Of a stretch of DNA of 33,811 nt, positions 8,691-16,807 are shown in pieces. The position numbers and the translations under genes were made by a program. A model generated the notes under the pieces. The model had not been told where the DNA came from, searched no databases, and saw nothing but the letters and a program-made list of their open reading frames with translations. Numbering within the stretch: the first letter of the stretch is position 1; every line of letters begins with the position of its first letter. Source of the stretch: JALCLA01 sp965653565. GTDB lineage: Bacteria; Pseudomonadota; Gammaproteobacteria; Xanthomonadales; Xanthomonadaceae. The stretch spans positions 1-33,811 of the forward strand of contig CBFHAI010000047.1 in the NCBI GenBank assembly GCA_965653565.1, read 5' to 3'.

Positions 8691-9637
8691 ACCACGGTCG
8701 GCTGGCCCAAGCCCAGGGCCCGCACGCGGGCCGCGAATCGCTCGGCGATCGCGCGGCCATCGAAAGGTCCCAGGCGGACCCGGTAAACCCGCTCACCGCG
8801 CACTTTCGCGCGCTGGATGTCGACATCTTCGAGATCGGCATCTTCGAGCCGATCGGCGAAACGCCTGGCATTGTCGTGATCGCCGAAGCTCGCCACCTGC
8901 AGCCAGGTCTTGCCGCTGACGGGCGGCGGAGGACGCGAGCCGGTTTGGCGGCCGGGCCGCGCTGCAGGCATGGTCGTGACCGCGACCGGCGCCGCCGGTT
9001 CCGCCGCGCCCGAGGTGATCGCGCGCACTTCGACATTGCCGGTGCCGCGCGCGTGGATGCCGAGTTTGATCGCCGCGGCGTACGACAGGTCGATCACGCG
9101 GCCGTCGTGGAACGGCCCGCGATCATTGACGCGCACGATGACGCTGCGGCCGTTGTCGAGATTGGTGACGCGCGCGTAGGTCGGTAGCGGCAGTGTTTTG
9201 TGCGCGGCGGTGAAGGCGTACATGTCGTACGGTTCGAGGCTCGAAGTGGCGCGGCCGTGGAATTTCTCGCCATACCACGAAGCCTTGCCGCGTTCGACGT
9301 AACCTTTCGCGTTGTCGAGCACGCGGTAGCTGCGCCCGAGGACGGTGTAAGGCGAGCGGTTGCCGTAGCGCGCGCGCGGTTCTTCGCGCGGTACCGGCTC
9401 TTTCAAATGGCTGATGTCGGGCGCAATCGCCGGGCCGCTGTCGGGCACGCCGGGCTTGTACAGGCCGCCGGCCGTGTATTCGCCGGGTTTGTCGGGACGT
9501 GCGCCGGGACGCGCCGGGGTCTCGTTGCGAGGTTCGTCGACAGGCACGGGCCGACCGGGCTTCACCGCGGCCGGAGCGCATGCCGACAACACCACGACGA
9601 CGACGATCGCCGCCCACGGCAGCCGCATCGCGCGCAT
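8681..9637 (-). CDS. rlpA: Septal-ring lytic transglycosylase RlpA, lipoprotein
   Basis: A 318-residue outer-membrane lipoprotein that cleaves glycan strands lacking stem peptides at division sites. A lipobox LSAC places the lipidated Cys at residue 20. A Pro-rich linker follows, then the double-psi beta-barrel domain (about 116-207) with the family's GKASWYGEKFHGR start, His146 in FTAAHKTLP and Asp172 in VNDRGPF. A C-terminal SPOR domain (about 243-315, GKTWLQVASF...YRVRLGPF) binds denuded septal peptidoglycan. A GTG at 9655 overlapping the mltB stop (GTGA) is an alternative start. The ATG at 9637 gives a compact Arg-containing n-region and a GGCGG seven bases upstream, so it is preferred. 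The usual TANGE wording after HGR is altered to TSSLE. Confidence 0.93.
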   Translation of the reverse strand: MRAMRLPWAAIVVVVVLSACAPAAVKPGRPVPVDEPRNETPARPGARPDKPGEYTAGGLYKPGVPDSGPAIAPDISHLKEPVPREEPRARYGNRSPYTVLGRSYRVLDNAKGYVERGKASWYGEKFHGRATSSLEPYDMYAFTAAHKTLPLPTYARVTNLDNGRSVIVRVNDRGPFHDGRVIDLSYAAAIKLGIHARGTGNVEVRAITSGAAEPAAPVAVTTMPAARPGRQTGSRPPPPVSGKTWLQVASFGDHDNARRFADRLEDADLEDVDIQRAKVRGERVYRVRLGPFDGRAIAERFAARVRALGLGQPTVVAD

Positions 9638-9651
9638 CGAAAAACCGCCGG

Positions 9652-10638
9652 TCACGGCGCGGCGGTGGCGGCCTCGCCGTCCGACAGCGCTTGCGACAAC
9701 TGGTACACCGCAAGCGAATACAGCGGCGAACGGTTGTAACGCGAGATCACGTAGAAATTCTGGAACGTGATCCAGTATTCCGCGCCGTGTTCGCCATCGA
9801 GCGTCAGCAGCGTGGCGGGTGCGGCGTGGCCGACCGCCACGCGCGGGCGGTAGCCTTTCTCGCTCAGTTCGAGCAGCGAGAATTTCGCTTCCATCGTTTC
9901 GGGCTTGAACTCGACGGCGCCGTCATCGCGGCGCGCCGGCAGCGCGACGGGTTCGCCGCTCTTCCAGCCGTGCGCGACGAAATAATTCGCCACCGACGCG
10001 AACACGTCGGGCAGGGAGCCGAACAGATCGCGCTTGCCGTCGCCATCGCCGTCGCGCGCGTAGGCACGATAGCTCGACGGCATGAACTGGCCCCAGCCCA
10101 TCGCACCGGCATAGCTGCCCTTGAGCGCCGGCAGATCGAGCGACTCTTCCTTCGCCAGCGCGAACACCTGCGCCAGTTCGCTGCGGAAGAACGGCGCGCG
10201 CTTGGGATAGAAGAAGGCCAGCGTGTACAGCGCATCGAGCACGCGGTAACTGCCGGTGATGCGGCCGTAGCTGGTCTCCACGCCGATGATGGCGACGATC
10301 AATTCGGCCGGCACGCCGGTATCGGCCTCCACCTTGGCGAGCGCGTCGCGATGTTCGGCCAGGAAGGCGCGCCCATCGGTGATGCGCTTGGCGGTCATGA
10401 AAATCGGCCGGTACGCCTTCCACGGCTTGCCTTCGGCCGGGCGCGTGATGGCGTCGATGATGCTCTGCTGGTATTTCGCCTGCGACAGCATCGCGGCCAC
10501 GGCATCGGGCGAGACATCGTGGGCGGCGGCGGTTTCGCTGGCGAACTGCGCGGTGTCGGCTTCGGACGCGCGTTCGGCCGCCGCGAGCGGCGCCGCGGCG
10601 AGCAGGAAGGTCGACAGGACTGCGGAAAATGGGCGCAT
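9652..10638 (-). CDS. mltB: Lytic murein transglycosylase B
   Basis: A 328-residue periplasmic enzyme that cleaves the MurNAc-GlcNAc bond to give 1,6-anhydro ends. The catalytic Glu is residue 121 in IIGVETSYGR. Other family marks are GAMGWGQFMPSSY (substrate groove) and an EF-hand-like DGDGDGKRDLF loop typical of the Slt35/MltB fold. The N-terminus MRPFSAVLSTFLLAAAP...A looks like a cleaved signal peptide without a lipobox, so this MltB seems soluble rather than a lipoprotein. The ATG at 10638 is preferred over a TTG at 10659 because it gives this clean signal peptide. Its stop overlaps the possible GTG start of rlpA, so the genes form one transcription unit with dacC. Confidence 0.93.
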   Translation of the reverse strand: MRPFSAVLSTFLLAAAPLAAAERASEADTAQFASETAAAHDVSPDAVAAMLSQAKYQQSIIDAITRPAEGKPWKAYRPIFMTAKRITDGRAFLAEHRDALAKVEADTGVPAELIVAIIGVETSYGRITGSYRVLDALYTLAFFYPKRAPFFRSELAQVFALAKEESLDLPALKGSYAGAMGWGQFMPSSYRAYARDGDGDGKRDLFGSLPDVFASVANYFVAHGWKSGEPVALPARRDDGAVEFKPETMEAKFSLLELSEKGYRPRVAVGHAAPATLLTLDGEHGAEYWITFQNFYVISRYNRSPLYSLAVYQLSQALSDGEAATAAP

Positions 10639-10729
10639 CGCGGAACGTACGGCGGACAAGTCGCGGGCATCTTACACGCTCGCGACAGCAGCCGCGTCCG
10701 CGCGCGGCGACCGCCGGTTCAGCGCTGGA

Positions 10730-11068
10730 TCAGCGCGCCGCGGCGGGTTTCCGCAGCGTCCCTGAACCGGCCCGCGGGCGGCGTGCGTGCAGCCGCTGCG
10801 CCGATGGTTTGCGACGGCGCCGTCCGCGGACGAGAAGCAACGCGGACGACGCCGCCGCAAGGCGGTGCCGATGCAGCAGGGCAAGCGAGATGGCCGGCGC
10901 GACGATGAGCCAATAAGGCAGCCAGCCGATGTAGTGATTGAATTGCAACGCGCCGGGCACCAGCAGCGCGAACACACCGGCCGCCAGCCATAGACGCAAC
11001 ACGCGATCGAGCGGCGCCAGCAGCGTGAGGCGATCGAGATAGCGCGGATGCGGTTCGAGGCGAGGCAT
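10730..11068 (-). CDS. Small conserved-looking membrane protein, function unknown
   Basis: A 112-residue protein starting MPRLEPHPRYLDRL. Two hydrophobic segments are visible, about residues 26-45 (LWLAAGVFALLVPGAL) and 49-68 (IGWLPYWLIVAPAISLALL), separated by a very short NHY turn. A strongly basic C-terminal tail rich in Arg follows. AAGGA lies eight bases before the ATG at 11068, a convincing ribosome site. The topology suggests a hairpin in the inner membrane with both ends in the cytoplasm. It lies 91 bases upstream of mltB on the same strand and might share its transcript. I do not recognise a named family. Confidence 0.7.
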   Translation of the reverse strand: MPRLEPHPRYLDRLTLLAPLDRVLRLWLAAGVFALLVPGALQFNHYIGWLPYWLIVAPAISLALLHRHRLAAASSALLLVRGRRRRKPSAQRLHARRPRAGSGTLRKPAAAR

Positions 11069-11146
11069 GGTCGGCGTCCTTCGTTGGCGTGGAAGAAGGA
11101 TGCCCCGGCGATTTCTCACGGCTTGCGACTTCGCCGCACCGTCATT

Positions 11147-11490
11147 CGTAGTCTGGATGTAGCGAGGCGCAATCCGGAACGATTTGCCTCAGGCTTGGCA
11201 AGAAAAGCAAGAGCTTTGAAGCGGGACGCAAAGGACGCAAAGGAAAAAGAAAGGACGCAAAGGAAGCTTTTGAGAGTAGTCAGAAGCTCACCAACCACAT
11301 TCCGCATCGCTGCGCTCGGGTGTTGCCTGCTTATCGAATGCTACGCAGCCAGTTGTGCATCCGCCAACCACGCCGAGGCTTACTTTGCGTCCTTTCTTTT
11401 TTCTTTGCGTCCTTTGCGTCCCGCTCTACAAGCCCTGGCGGCAATGAGGGGACGTACCTCGGAATTCCGCTTCGCTGCATCCAGGCTACG
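11147..11490. repeat. Outer imperfect inverted repeat (CTGGATG..GCG..AATCCGGA type)
   Basis: Left arm 11147-11178 (CGTAGTCTGGATGTAGCGAG...) and right arm 11461-11490 (ending GCATCCAGGCTACG) are imperfect reverse complements. This resembles the widespread GTAGCCTGGATGCAGCGAAGCGGAATCC intergenic repeat family. A further single copy is seen near 29608-29650. The arms enclose the inner 43-bp inverted repeat. Confidence 0.7.
11220..11425. repeat. 43-bp inverted repeat built from GGACGCAAAG units
   Basis: Arms 11220-11262 and 11383-11425 are reverse complements with a single mismatch over 43 bases. They are separated by 120 bases. Each arm contains three copies of GGACGCAAAG (left arm at 11224, 11233 and 11253). 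In RNA it would form a very stable long hairpin. It could be a MITE-like element or a stable non-coding transcript; no transposase or target duplication was identified. Confidence 0.85.
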
Positions 11491-11493
11491 GCC

Positions 11494-12411
11494 TTACGGC
11501 GTTTGCGAGGCCGCGAGCGCTCGTTCCGCGGCCTGGCGGCCGGCTTCGATCAGTTCCTTCGCGCGCCAGTATTCGTGGAACATGCAGGTTTCGCCGGAGA
11601 TGCGGATCAGCAGGTCCGGCGGATCGAGCGCCAGTTGCAGGCGCGCGAGTTGGCCCTGCATGGTGTCGAGCGAGCGCGACATCAGGTCGATCATGCTGGT
11701 GCGTGCGGCGACGCGCGGTGTCGTGGGTTTCTTGTCCCACCAGCCTTCCATCACCGATGCCAGCCGCGCCCGCAGGCCGCCGGCGGTGGTCACCACCGGG
11801 GCGGGTTCGGTTTCCTGGATCTGGGTCGAATCGGGCGCGAACAGCGGCCGTCCGTCGCGCGCGTTGACGTCGACCGCGATCACCAGATCCGACATCGCCT
11901 GGCGCGTGGCGGCGATCGGCACCGGCGCCAGCAAACCGCCGTCGACCAGTTCGCGGCCGTTGACGTAGTGCGGCGTGAAGATCATCGGAATCGCGATCGA
12001 CGCGCGGATCGCATCGAACAGCGGCCCGCGGTTGATCCAGACTTCGCGCTGCGCCACCAGATCGGTCGCGACCGCGGTGAAGCGCACCGGCAAATCCTCG
12101 ATCTGGCGATCGCCGATCAATTCCTTCAGCACGCCGATCAGCCGGTCGCCCTTGATCAGGCCCGGATGGCCGAAGGCGAAATCGAGCAGGCGCAGCACGT
12201 CGGTGCGCTGCAGCGTGATGGCCCAGTCGCGATATTCGGCGAGCTTGCCGGCCGCGTGCACGCCGGCGATCAGCGCGCCCATCGAGGTACCGGCACTCGC
12301 CACCACCTTGAAACCGTGCTCTTCGAGCACCTCGATGACACCGATATGGGCCAGCCCGCGCGCGCCGCCGGCGCCGAGCACCAGCGCGATCTGCCGCGCC
12401 GGCCGCATCAT
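11494..12411 (-). CDS. Patatin-like phospholipase (RssA/YchK-like)
   Basis: A 305-residue patatin-fold serine hydrolase predicted to act on membrane phospholipids or lysophospholipids. Key motifs: oxyanion-hole GAGGARG at about 13-19, nucleophile Ser43 in GTSMG, and the dyad Asp157 in VDGG. No signal peptide is present, so it is probably cytoplasmic or inner-face associated, like RssA. The start ATG at 12411 overlaps the stop of the WYL regulator (ATGA); a second ATG follows directly (MMRPARQ). The stop at 11494 lies four bases from the right outer arm of the compound repeat. It is translationally coupled to the regulator. Confidence 0.9.
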   Translation of the reverse strand: MMRPARQIALVLGAGGARGLAHIGVIEVLEEHGFKVVASAGTSMGALIAGVHAAGKLAEYRDWAITLQRTDVLRLLDFAFGHPGLIKGDRLIGVLKELIGDRQIEDLPVRFTAVATDLVAQREVWINRGPLFDAIRASIAIPMIFTPHYVNGRELVDGGLLAPVPIAATRQAMSDLVIAVDVNARDGRPLFAPDSTQIQETEPAPVVTTAGGLRARLASVMEGWWDKKPTTPRVAARTSMIDLMSRSLDTMQGQLARLQLALDPPDLLIRISGETCMFHEYWRAKELIEAGRQAAERALAASQTP

Positions 12412-13379
12412 TTCGCGTAGGCCGACAGCGCCAGTTGCAGCAGGATGCGCGCCTCGTTGCGCAGGCTCTGCGGCTCGAGGATTTCCGCATCCGGGCCGTA
12501 CTTGAGCACGTCCATCAGCAGTTCTTTCGGATTGCTGTAGGGCAGTTTGAGTTCGTAGCTGCCGTCGGGCAGCAGGCGGCCTTCCTGCTTCGAATGCCAA
12601 TGCTCGTCGGCCACCCAGCGCGCGGCATGCGACGAGAAGCGGATCGTGGCCCAGGCTTTCGGCGCGCCGGAAAAGATGCCGTAGCTCGACGCCAGGTGCT
12701 GATCGAGCTCGGCTTCCGGCAGATCGCGTGCGCGCTCGCCGCCGGGCTTGGGATGGCGCACGCGATCGAGCGCGAAACTGCGCAGCGCCTCGCGATCGTG
12801 ATCGAAGGCGTCGAGATACCAGTTGTCGCGGTAGTGGGTGAGCCGCTGCGGCGACACCGTGCGCCGCGTCGGCGAATCGGTGGAGCGCGCGCGATAGTCG
12901 AACGTCAGCGTCTGGCGTTCGAGCACCGCCGTGGCGACGTGGCGGAACGACGATTCGTCGAGCTGCCGCGTGCCGCTCGCGATCACGCGCACGCGCTCGA
13001 CCGGCCAGCGTTTGCCGCCGGCCTGTTCGGACAGCAGCGAATCGATGCGCGTCTTGAGCGGCGCCAGCGCCGACGACAGCACGCCCGGACCGGTGCGCGA
13101 CAGCAACTGGTGCGCGGCCAGCAGCGCATGCAGCTCGTCGGAACTCAGCCACAGGCCGGGCAGTTCGAACAGATCGGCCTGGTCGGCGGCGTAGTGGAAA
13201 CCGGGCGGGTCGTCGCTGGTTTCCAGCGGGGCGCCGAGGCCGTCGCGCAGGAAGGCGACGTCGCGGTAGACGGTGGCGCGCGAGCAGCCCAGTTCGTCCA
13301 TCAGCCGCTGCAGCGGCACCGGGTAGCGCGCGCCCTTGAGCAGGCGGTGCAGGGTCAGCGTGCGTTCGTAGCGATCCAT
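12408..13379 (-). CDS. WYL-domain transcriptional regulator (YafY/DeoR-like)
   Basis: A 323-residue regulator. An N-terminal winged helix-turn-helix (about 1-60, with CSRATVYRDVAFLRD as recognition region) binds DNA. The central WYL domain carries the diagnostic NWYLDAFD and a downstream FALDRV element, and the C-terminal WCX dimerisation segment spans about 235-320. WYL proteins sense small ligands or nucleic acids and usually control neighbouring genes. It sits between the PagL-like gene (33 bases upstream) and the patatin-like gene (four-base overlap), so all three are likely co-transcribed. It may regulate this cluster or the divergent soe operon. The ATG at 13379 opens directly on the HTH. 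Confidence 0.9.
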   Translation of the reverse strand: MDRYERTLTLHRLLKGARYPVPLQRLMDELGCSRATVYRDVAFLRDGLGAPLETSDDPPGFHYAADQADLFELPGLWLSSDELHALLAAHQLLSRTGPGVLSSALAPLKTRIDSLLSEQAGGKRWPVERVRVIASGTRQLDESSFRHVATAVLERQTLTFDYRARSTDSPTRRTVSPQRLTHYRDNWYLDAFDHDREALRSFALDRVRHPKPGGERARDLPEAELDQHLASSYGIFSGAPKAWATIRFSSHAARWVADEHWHSKQEGRLLPDGSYELKLPYSNPKELLMDVLKYGPDAEILEPQSLRNEARILLQLALSAYAK

Positions 13380-13412
13380 GCCGGCATTATGGCCGCAAGC
13401 CGCACGCGGCGA

Positions 13413-13862
13413 TCAAAAACCGTAATCGAGCAGCAGGAAAGTTTCGCCGCGGTTGCGCCCGCCGGTGTTGGCGTTCGACAGATGGCGCAGCGACAGCGAG
13501 ACGCGGCCGAAGTCGTAACCGATGCCGGTCTGGAACTGGAAATGGTTCGACAGCACGTCGTTGTCGACATCGGCATAGGCGATGCCGCCCTGCGCGAACC
13601 AGCCGCGCCAGGTGAAGCGCTTGGAGGCCGAGAGGAAGAACACTTCCGGTGTCACGATGTTGGGCGCGTCGCGGCCATCGATGTAGCCGGCGATGAATTC
13701 GTACGGATGCTCGGCCTCGGTGAGCCAGGCCACGGTGGCCAGATAGCTGCCTTCGCCGTCGATTTCGTCGACCGGGCCGGCACCCACGTGCAGCGTGGCA
13801 CCGGCCGTTGCGGCGAACAGCATTGCCACGGCAGCGAAGCATCCCGACCACAGCGATTTCAT
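13413..13862 (-). CDS. pagL: PagL-like lipid A 3-O-deacylase (acyloxyacyl hydrolase)
   Basis: A 149-residue outer-membrane beta-barrel. MKSLWSGCFAAVAMLFAATAGA is a typical cleavable signal peptide, and the mature part shows alternating amphipathic strands ending in a terminal Phe (LLLDYGF), the usual outer-membrane insertion signal. The catalytic trio of PagL is in place: His127 and Ser129 in RHLSNA, and Glu140 in RNRGET. The predicted reaction removes the 3-O acyl chain from lipid A, remodelling LPS. The ATG at 13862 is chosen; in-frame ATGs at 13868 and 13871 are equally close and would add two or three residues. It is divergent from soeA with about 100 bases between them. Confidence 0.85.
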   Translation of the reverse strand: MKSLWSGCFAAVAMLFAATAGATLHVGAGPVDEIDGEGSYLATVAWLTEAEHPYEFIAGYIDGRDAPNIVTPEVFFLSASKRFTWRGWFAQGGIAYADVDNDVLSNHFQFQTGIGYDFGRVSLSLRHLSNANTGGRNRGETFLLLDYGF

Positions 13863-13963
13863 GCGCATCATCCGGCGGACTCGACTGGGCGCCGATGATA
13901 ACGGCGGGCGGCCCGTCGGCGAAAGCACTGTCGTGGCCGGCGGAATCCGCGACAATGCGGCCC
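13863..13963. promoter_or_regulatory. Divergent promoter region between pagL and soeA
   Basis: About 100 bases separate two divergently transcribed units, so promoters for both must lie here or inside the genes. GACAAT at 13951-13956 resembles a -10 box. If used, transcription would start at or next to the soeA ATG at 13964, giving a leaderless or near-leaderless message; no good ribosome site precedes that ATG. A convincing -35 box was not found. Confidence 0.3.
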
Positions 13964-16804
13964 ATGTCCGAGCCGACCCTCAACCTTTCGCCCAGCCCGG
14001 GCGACGAGGTCAAGCACACCACGTGCTACATGTGCGCCTGCCGCTGCGGCCTGAAGGTGTGGATCAAGGACGGCAAGATCCGCTATCTGCAAGGCAACGC
14101 CGATCACCCGGTGAACAAGGGCGTGCTGTGCGCCAAGGGTTCGGCCGGCCTGATGCAGCACTACTCGCCGGCCCGTTTGCGCAAGCCCCTGAAACGGGTC
14201 GGCGAACGCGGCGCCGGCGAGTTCGTCGAAATCGAATGGGAAGAGGCGCTGGGCCTGGCGACGCAATGGCTGGGCGCGATCCGCGCGCGCAATCCCGACG
14301 AACTGGCTTTCTTCACCGGCCGCGATCAATCGCAGGCACTCACCGGCTGGTGGGCCGCGCAGTTCGGTACCGTCAATTACGCCGCACACGGCGGTTTCTG
14401 CTCGGTCAACATGGCCGCCGGCGGCTTGTACTCGATCGGCGGCAGCTTCTGGGAGTTCGGCGAGCCCGACTGGGAACATTCGAATTATCTGATGCTGTGG
14501 GGCGTGGCCGAAGACCACGATTCGAATCCGATCAAGCTGGGCCTGGGCCGTCTGAAGGAGCGCGGCGCCAAGATCGTGGCGGTGAATCCAGTGCGTACCG
14601 GTTACGGCGCGATCGCCGACGAGTGGATCGGCATCCGCCCCGGCACCGATGGCCTGTTCGCGTTCGCGTTGATCCACGAATTGCTGCGCAGCGATCGTAT
14701 CGATCTCGATTATCTGGTGCGCTACGCGAATGCGCACTGGCTGGTGATCCGCAATCCGGGCAGCGCCGACGACGGCCTGTTTGCGCGCGACGCCCACGGC
14801 AATGCCTTGTGCTGGGATCGTGCTGCGGACCGCGCGGCCCGCGCCGACGCCATCGATATCAATCCGGCCGTAGTGGGTGAATTCTTACTGTCGGACGGCC
14901 GCCGCGCGGTGCCGGTATTCCAACTTCTGGCCGAACGTTATCTCGATCCGCAATACGCGCCCGATGCCGTCGCGGAACGCTGCGGCGTGCCGGCCGAAAC
15001 CATCCGCCGCATCGCGCGCGAGCTGGCCGCCGCGGCCTTCGACAGCAATTTCTCGCTGCCGATCGCGTGGACCGACACCCATGGCCGCCGCCACGAATCG
15101 ATGATCGGCCGGCCAGTGAGTTTCCACGCGATGCGCGGCATCAGCGCGCACAGCAACGGCTTCCACACCTGCCGCGCGCTGCATGTGTTGCAGATGCTGC
15201 TCGGCGCGGTCGATGCGCCCGGCTCGTTCCGCTACCAGCCGCCGTTCCCGCGTCCGGCGCCGCCGGCCAATCGGCCCGGCAAGACGCGCAAGGCCGACGG
15301 TACCCTCGACGCCGGCCCGCTAGGTTTCGTGCACGGCCCGGAAGACCTGCTGGTCGATGCCGACGGCCAGCCGCGGCGCATCGACCACGCCTACTCGTGG
15401 GCCTATCCGCTCGCCGCGCACGGCATGATGCACACCGTCATCCGCAACGCCTGGGCCGGCGATCCGTACCGCATCGACACCCTGCTGATGTTCATGGCGA
15501 ACATGAGCTGGAACTCGGCAATGAACACCGCCGAGACGATGCAGATGCTCACCGACAAGGACGAGCGCGGCGAGTACCGCATCCCGCACATCATCTACAG
15601 CGATGCCTACGCGTCGGAGATGGTGTCGTATGCCGATCTGGTGTTGCCGGACACGACGTATCTGGAACGGCACGATTGCATCTCGCTGCTCGATCGCCCG
15701 ATTTCGGATGCCGACGGCGCGGCCGATGCGATCCGCCATCCGGTGCTGCCGATCGATCCGGCCGCCGGCCGCGACGTGCGCGCGTTCCAGTCGGTGCTGA
15801 TCGAGTTGGGAACGCGCCTGAAGCTGCCCGGACTGATCGACGAGCACGGCGCGCCGCGCTATCGCGACTTCGCCGACTACATCCAGAACCACGAGCGTGC
15901 GCCCGGCATCGGACTGCTCGCCGGTTGGCGTGGCGCCGAGGGCGAACGCGAGGGCAAAGGCGCGTCGAATCAAAATCAGATCGCGCGTTATATCGAAAAC
16001 GGCGGATTCTGGCGCGGCGAGATGCCCGAGTCGGCGCGCTATTACAAGATGGCGAATCGCGACTACCTGCAGTGGGCGCAAGGCATGGGCTTCCTCGGCA
16101 GCGCCGAGCCTATCGTGCTCGAACTGTATTCGGAGACGTTGCAGAAGTTCCGCCTCGCCGCCCGCGGCCACGGCGTGCATCAGCCACCGCCGGAACATCG
16201 CGCGCGCGTCGAGCGCTACTTCGATCCGCTGCCGATGTGGTACGAGCCGTTCGAGGGCGCGCAGCAGCAAGCCGGCGCCTTTCCGCTGCATGCGATCACG
16301 CAGCGGCCGATGTTCATGTATCACGCCTGGGGGTCGCAGAATGCCTGGCTGCGGCAGATCGCCGCGCGCAATTATCTGTATCTGCATCCGGCCACCGCCG
16401 CGCGCTACGGTGTCGCCGATCTCGACTGGGTGCATCTGGATTCGCATCACGGCCGCATCACGGTGCAGGCGAAATTCGCCGCCAACGTGCAGCCCGACAC
16501 GGTGTGGACGTGGAATGCGATCGGCAAGCGGCGCGGCGCCTGGAAGCTGTCGAAGGACGCTCCCGAGGGCAATAAGGGCTTCCTGCTCAATCACCTGATT
16601 TCCGATCGTCTGCCGCGCTCGAACAGCGATAGCGATTACGCCAATGCCGATCCGGTGACGGGCCAGGCGGCGTGGTTCGATCTGCGCGTGCGTTTGCAGC
16701 GCGCCGATGCGCGCGAGCAAGCGCAGCCGCAATTCCCCGAGTTGCCGCGTGGCGACGCACCGCCCGACACGTTGCGCTACGGCGCCGATCTGCGGAGCCG
16801 CTGA
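13964..16804 (+). CDS. soeA: Sulfite dehydrogenase (quinone) molybdopterin subunit SoeA
   Basis: A 946-residue molybdo-bis(guanine dinucleotide) oxidoreductase of the complex iron-sulfur molybdoenzyme family. The N-terminus binds a [4Fe-4S] cluster through Cys21, Cys24, Cys28 and Cys56, with the electron-relay Lys58 in CAKGS. Cys146 in HGGFCSVNM is the probable molybdenum ligand. The C-terminal molydopterin-binding domain begins around residue 780. There is no twin-arginine signal, so it faces the cytoplasm, as known for SoeABC and unlike DmsA or PsrA. SoeABC oxidises sulfite to sulfate and passes electrons to quinone. The match to SoeA is from recalled family wording (TTCYMCACRCG, GRDQSQ, EDHDSNPIK) and the neighbouring soeB and soeC; polysulfide or other S-oxyanion chemistry cannot be excluded. 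ATG 13964 is preferred over an in-frame ATG at 13955. Confidence 0.82.
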   Translation: MSEPTLNLSPSPGDEVKHTTCYMCACRCGLKVWIKDGKIRYLQGNADHPVNKGVLCAKGSAGLMQHYSPARLRKPLKRVGERGAGEFVEIEWEEALGLATQWLGAIRARNPDELAFFTGRDQSQALTGWWAAQFGTVNYAAHGGFCSVNMAAGGLYSIGGSFWEFGEPDWEHSNYLMLWGVAEDHDSNPIKLGLGRLKERGAKIVAVNPVRTGYGAIADEWIGIRPGTDGLFAFALIHELLRSDRIDLDYLVRYANAHWLVIRNPGSADDGLFARDAHGNALCWDRAADRAARADAIDINPAVVGEFLLSDGRRAVPVFQLLAERYLDPQYAPDAVAERCGVPAETIRRIARELAAAAFDSNFSLPIAWTDTHGRRHESMIGRPVSFHAMRGISAHSNGFHTCRALHVLQMLLGAVDAPGSFRYQPPFPRPAPPANRPGKTRKADGTLDAGPLGFVHGPEDLLVDADGQPRRIDHAYSWAYPLAAHGMMHTVIRNAWAGDPYRIDTLLMFMANMSWNSAMNTAETMQMLTDKDERGEYRIPHIIYSDAYASEMVSYADLVLPDTTYLERHDCISLLDRPISDADGAADAIRHPVLPIDPAAGRDVRAFQSVLIELGTRLKLPGLIDEHGAPRYRDFADYIQNHERAPGIGLLAGWRGAEGEREGKGASNQNQIARYIENGGFWRGEMPESARYYKMANRDYLQWAQGMGFLGSAEPIVLELYSETLQKFRLAARGHGVHQPPPEHRARVERYFDPLPMWYEPFEGAQQQAGAFPLHAITQRPMFMYHAWGSQNAWLRQIAARNYLYLHPATAARYGVADLDWVHLDSHHGRITVQAKFAANVQPDTVWTWNAIGKRRGAWKLSKDAPEGNKGFLLNHLISDRLPRSNSDSDYANADPVTGQAAWFDLRVRLQRADAREQAQPQFPELPRGDAPPDTLRYGADLRSR

Positions 16805-16807
16805 TCG

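Larger units (their letters stand above)
11069..11493. other. Intergenic region filled by a compound inverted repeat
   Basis: No gene is seen. The stretch between the small membrane protein and the patatin-like gene consists largely of two nested inverted repeats (outer arms 11147-11178 and 11461-11490, inner arms 11220-11262 and 11383-11425) around a 120-base core. Short peptides encoded across the arms are repeat translations, not proteins. Confidence 0.7.

Noticed and set aside
7544..9187. A 547-codon open frame on the plus strand
   Set aside because: Antisense to dacC and rlpA, which have full active-site motifs; composition is typical of a shadow frame.
11220..11425. CRISPR-like array from the repeated GGACGCAAAG units
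   Set aside because: Units are only 10 bases, overlap or are spaced irregularly (9 then 20 bases), and appear in inverted arms, with no spacer pattern and no cas genes.
11160..11440. Small membrane-like peptides encoded across the inverted repeat
   Set aside because: Matching hydrophobic peptides (LCVLSF.FASFASR) appear on both arms simply because the arms are inverted copies; there is no ribosome site or coding-like codon use.
13964..16804. Periplasmic DMSO or TMAO reductase
   Set aside because: No twin-arginine signal peptide is present and the N-terminal wording, together with soeB and soeC, fits the cytoplasm-facing SoeABC type better.
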